Shown here: piece after piece, positions 60,951 through 64,000 of the stretch | Numbering within the stretch: the first letter of the stretch is position 1 | Layout of the letters: every line of letters begins with the position of its first letter | From: Spongilla lacustris | Lineage: Eukaryota; Porifera; Demospongiae; Spongillida; Spongillidae | Length of the DNA stretch: 64,000 nucleotides | Assembly (NCBI GenBank): GCA_949361645.1 | Contig: OX442417.1 | Span: 2,245,418 to 2,309,417, forward strand | Reading direction: 5' to 3' | The notes under the pieces: model-generated | Told to the model about the DNA's origin: nothing | What the model saw: only the letters and a program-made list of their open reading frames with translations | The model's database searches: none | Translations under genes and position numbers: made by a program

Positions 60951-61424
60951 TTTTCACACCTTGGATAAAGGAGCAGTTAAACGAACAAAGGACCTTTATG
61001 GTATGAATAGAAATTTTGTGTAAAACGAGCAATAAAATTAAAATTTAACTGAGGAGGATCAAATGACTTATGAGGTTGCAGTGATATTGTCTGACTGAGA
61101 ACAAAAATGCAGGTGCATAATAATGCAATTCTAGTCCTTTTCTGGTTCACTCTTCTGTATTCTAGACCTTTAAGGACCTTTGAGCGAAATATTTACTTTG
61201 CAAGTAAAGGAGCAAAGGACCTTTGTTCTAAATATTCACTTTGTAAGTAAAGGAGCAAAGGACCTTTGCTCTAAATATTCACTTTGTAAGTACAGGAGCA
61301 AAAGACCTTTGCTCTATATATTCACTTTGTAATTAAAGGAGCAAAGGACCTTTGTGGTATGCTCTTTTATAAAGGAATCCTTTAATTCCTTTGAAATCTC
61401 CTTTCTTTATCCAAGGTGTGAAAA
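60951..61424. mobile_element. TIR element with internal 43-bp repeats
   Basis: TTTTCACACCTTGGATAAAG (60951) pairs with CTTTATCCAAGGTGTGAAAA (ending 61424). Inside, four 43-bp units of the type TAAAGGAGCAAAGGACCTTT, GCTCTAAATATTCACTTTGT, AAG (about 61195-61350) are in tandem; AAAGGACCTTT is itself a palindrome. No coding, and no clear target duplication. Confidence 0.75.
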
Positions 61425-61481
61425 CTTTGCTTATAAATACACTGTATATGCATTTATAGAACATGAGATATGAAGTGCATG

Positions 61482-61755
61482 TACCGTAAAGTACCGCGAG
61501 ATATTCCCCCCCCCCCTCCGCCCCCACCAAAAAAAAAATGGCCCGTGTTTAAACGATCGCGAGCGTATCTTCGTACTCGTTAACGCTTCCGCGTACCTGT
61601 ACCGGCGGTGTGTCAACATATCAGGAAAGAAGTGGTACTCCATCAGGATTTTAAAGAATAGCAAGCAGCTGCGTTCATGATTACGTCAATACGCTCGTTA
61701 TTTAAACACGGGCCATTTTTTTGGTGGGGGGGATATCTCGCGGTACTCTACGGTA
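61482..61755. mobile_element. Inverted-repeat element, TACCGTA ends
   Basis: TACCGTAAAGTACCGCGAGA pairs with TCTCGCGGTACTCTACGGTA, and CCACCAAAAAAA...ATGGCCCGTGTTTAAAC pairs with TTTAAACACGGGCCATTTTTTTGGTGG written in two blocks. No transposase, and no clear target duplication. Confidence 0.7.
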
Positions 61756-61759
61756 TTTA

Positions 61760-62215
61760 ACAAAATGTTGACAGTGAATTTGCTGTTGTTGTCTACAGAA
61801 CTGAATACATAATTCAACTATGTAATTAAACAATAGATTTGATATCAAATAATTTTCTCAGTACACTCTCTTTGCCCACATTTAACTATGAAGTCTGAAC
61901 ACATCTTCAGTATGAAGATGCAGAATGTATCTGCCATGTAAAGGAACTGTTACACAGTATACGTAACAATTTATACATCAATTGGACTTTGAGATTCATA
62001 AGATATATACATGTACATGTATTGATGGAAAGTGTCCTGTCTTATGCTGTGTGTGTGTGCAATAAATGTGAGAATAAGTGCCTAACACTGATATTTTATT
62101 TATATTGATACTGAATTATTATACCACGAGGTCCGTACCATGACATACGGTAATAAATATGTTGTGTGTATGTTTGTGCAATAAATGTGTGGTTCAGTGC
62201 TTAACACTGATATTA
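61760..62215. other. No gene seen
   Basis: AT-rich with GTGTGTGTGCAATAAATGTG words repeated at about 62050 and 62180. Confidence 0.4.
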
Positions 62216-62219
62216 TAAA

Positions 62220-62400
62220 CTAACCAGCAGTCTTTTCAAAACCATTGCTAATGCTGAATACAAGATACAAATACATACATGCACATTGATACGCTTTGCA
62301 GCACGTGATTTGGACATGGAAGGATTCTGTGCAGCTGCAGGCAATAGTGGCCTGGATGGTGAAGAGCTGAGGGGATAGGAGATTGGTAACAGTGTTTACA
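62220..62400. repeat. Duplicated block, partner at 31157-31410
   Basis: Same sequence as the first partner with small differences (GATACAAATACATACATGCA for GATACAATAAAAATGCACAC). It marks the start of the duplicated fibrocystin 3' end. Confidence 0.8.
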
Positions 62401-62404
62401 TTGT

Positions 62405-62765
62405 TCTATGTAGTTCCAAACATGCAGCAATAGACTGCTTTACACGACAAGAAACAATATACTTTTTCATCACTTTTATAGTATTTATGCTTTTCAAAAA
62501 ATGTGTCATAAGGTATGCAGGAATGCCGCCCCCTTTTTTTTTCTACGTTAGTTAGCAACAGCGAGGTCAAAGTACATAATATTATATGAGGGGAGGGGGG
62601 CAAAAAAATAAAGTGGAAAACACCATATCCAACTTTGAAGAGCTCATTGAGAGCAAAAAGTTATGAGGTATCAAAGTTGGGGAGGGAGGGGGGGGGTAAA
62701 GGTCTGGGCCAAAGGAAAAAAATTCAGCATTTTTATTTAAAGCACTTTATCTCGCAATACAGCAA
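62405..62765. other. No gene seen
   Basis: G-rich tracts (about 62590-62600, 62680-62698), no coding. Replaces about 700 bp present between the same two blocks in the 31-32 kb copy. Confidence 0.4.
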
Positions 62766-62769
62766 CAAT

Positions 62770-63240
62770 ACTCACTTTCCTAGCTGAGCCAGTAAGACTG
62801 GCTTGATACGTTCAAGTTTAGCAGGGGATCTGGTTTGCCCAGCAGTGTCCGGTGAATCTTCATTGTCCCTGTTACAGACAAAATATGTAAAGCAGTTCAC
62901 CAGACATGAGAACATACATGTAATCAGGCACGTGAGGTGACCTAATAGCAGACAGACCAGGCTTCCCCGAGGACACAACAATGTGCTGAACTTGGACATC
63001 ACTGTCATAGCCACTGTGGTCACCAGCTTTTGAGACAAACTGCACAAAGAGGCAACTTAACACACCTGCAGTGTCAACCCCTGCATGTTTGTCATTTGCA
63101 TGCACATGTATTTTCATAGACTTGGAGTTCTGGCGGTGACGTGACCAGACCATGATCAAGACGGTCAGTGTCACACCTAACAGTATGGCTGCACCAAATG
63201 TGGCAGAGATGGCTGTTATCAAGGTGTAGCCGGTCAGCTG
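62770..63240 (-). pseudogene. Duplicate of the fibrocystin-like 3' end (TM and tail exons)
   Basis: Minus-strand pieces: YTLITAISATFGAAILLGVT then LTVLIMVWSRHRQNSKSMK (TM exon, about 63080-63230); VSKAGDHSGYDSDVQVQHIV (about 62925-63035); and NEDSPDTAGQTRSPAKLERI then KPVLLAQLGK with a good GTGAGT donor (about 62775-62870). The 32.1-kb partner diverges after LERI and has no such donor, so this copy may keep the original exon end. About 45 bases present at 32460-32505 are deleted here. No upstream ectodomain exons were found beyond 63300 within the window. Confidence 0.72.
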
Positions 63241-63304
63241 ATCCTTATCATACCTTTGAAATGTGATATACTTAGACAGCAAGTGTTCTGAATTAACCCT
63301 CAAA

Positions 63305-64000
63305 CCCTTTGTGGAGGGTGAATACTAATTCCTTAACTGAACTTCCTGTCATAGTACAGCACCCGTGGGATATGGGGTCAAGGGATGTTTAAGAAACACT
63401 GACTATTTAAAGCTAGTGTGTATTCCTATATGTATGTATGTGTTTGGAGTGAAAATAAAGAGATTGTCAGTTGCATAGAATCGTATTACACCTTCAGTTT
63501 AGGTATGATGTCACAGAACTTAAAAGTCAATATATGATAGCTGCATATTGAATATAAAACGGCTAAATGATGCCTCTATCATTAAAACATTATAAGATGC
63601 CAGCTTTTAACACATACATGTATATTTATAAACACCGCACCGCTTGAACAACTCATAAACATTATAAAGGCTCTACCCCCGATATCTTTAGTCTAACGTT
63701 TATACTACATGTAATACGTCATTTAGTGTTGCATTCAAATTGGTCCTGTACAATTATGGTCTAGAAAAAAAAAAAACAATGTCTCATGGAAACTTGCTGT
63801 ATAGTACGATTTTTTTTTCCCACGTGCTGTTGTGTTTTGGATTGGAAGCAGATCCACTGTTTTATTGATATTGTGTTCTATTTATTTATGTTTAATTGTA
63901 CCTGAATGCTAACATACATGTATAAGAGTAATAATATCATGTTCCACTTCAATTTTCAACATTAATAAAATCATTTTCTAATACTACATACTAACCGTAA
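63305..64000. other. No gene seen
   Basis: AT-rich, with A and T runs at about 63764 and 63810. No domain or repeat recognised up to the window edge. Confidence 0.4.

Overview
The window is nuclear DNA from an animal. It has short spliced introns, RING/TRAF/MATH proteins, a PKHD1L1/fibrocystin-L-type gene, an ABCB transporter exon, a TTC38-like exon, and very heavy mobile-element, microsatellite and homopolymer load (several C runs of 20-40). A sponge or other early-branching metazoan is the best guess from the gene mix, the small introns and the TACATGTA-rich background; this is inference, not proof. Nothing bacterial or viral was seen.

Layout. At 0-10.5 kb there is a degenerate retrotransposon 3' end, a plus-strand RING-TRAF-MATH-MATH gene, remnants of a minus-strand fibrocystin-L-like gene, a cluster of four retrotransposon copies placed end to end at (TAA)n tracts, a 29-bp minisatellite of about 50 units, and a junction that fuses a fibrocystin intron to a TRAF RING exon. 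At 12.5-14.3 kb are two terminal-inverted-repeat (TIR) elements, one with a clear 9-bp target duplication. At 14.9-18.5 kb lies a second fibrocystin-L copy and a RING-less TRAF/MATH gene. At 18.5-26 kb there is no convincing host gene, only hairpin elements, a 28-bp minisatellite and an 873-bp tandem duplication. At 26.3-29.7 kb is a nearly complete non-LTR retrotransposon with a restriction-like endonuclease. At 30-35 kb are a TTC38-like exon and the 3' (transmembrane) end of a fibrocystin-like gene. At 35.6-37.1 kb is a four-transmembrane, innexin/pannexin/LRRC8-like protein gene broken by one in-frame stop and one frameshift.

The most striking structure is 37.87-47.95 kb: a 10-kb transposon with long TIRs and a perfect 6-bp duplication (CTAGAG). 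Its right TIR has been split by a 4.2-kb transposon with the same kind of ends and its own 6-bp duplication (TAGTTG). Both carry captured exons and retrotransposon pieces, and neither has a recognised transposase. At 48.9-55.9 kb a third fibrocystin-L copy and its neighbouring TRAF gene repeat the 14.9-18.5 kb arrangement. At 56.8-61.8 kb there are several small hairpin transposons with visible target duplications. At 62.2-63.3 kb the fibrocystin 3' end from 31-32.7 kb is duplicated.

The host genes are thus mostly one duplicated block (fibrocystin-L segment plus TRAF/MATH gene) in at least three copies, scrambled by transposons. Many copies carry small indels. These may be genuine pseudogenisation or uncorrected long-read errors; the sequence alone cannot separate these.
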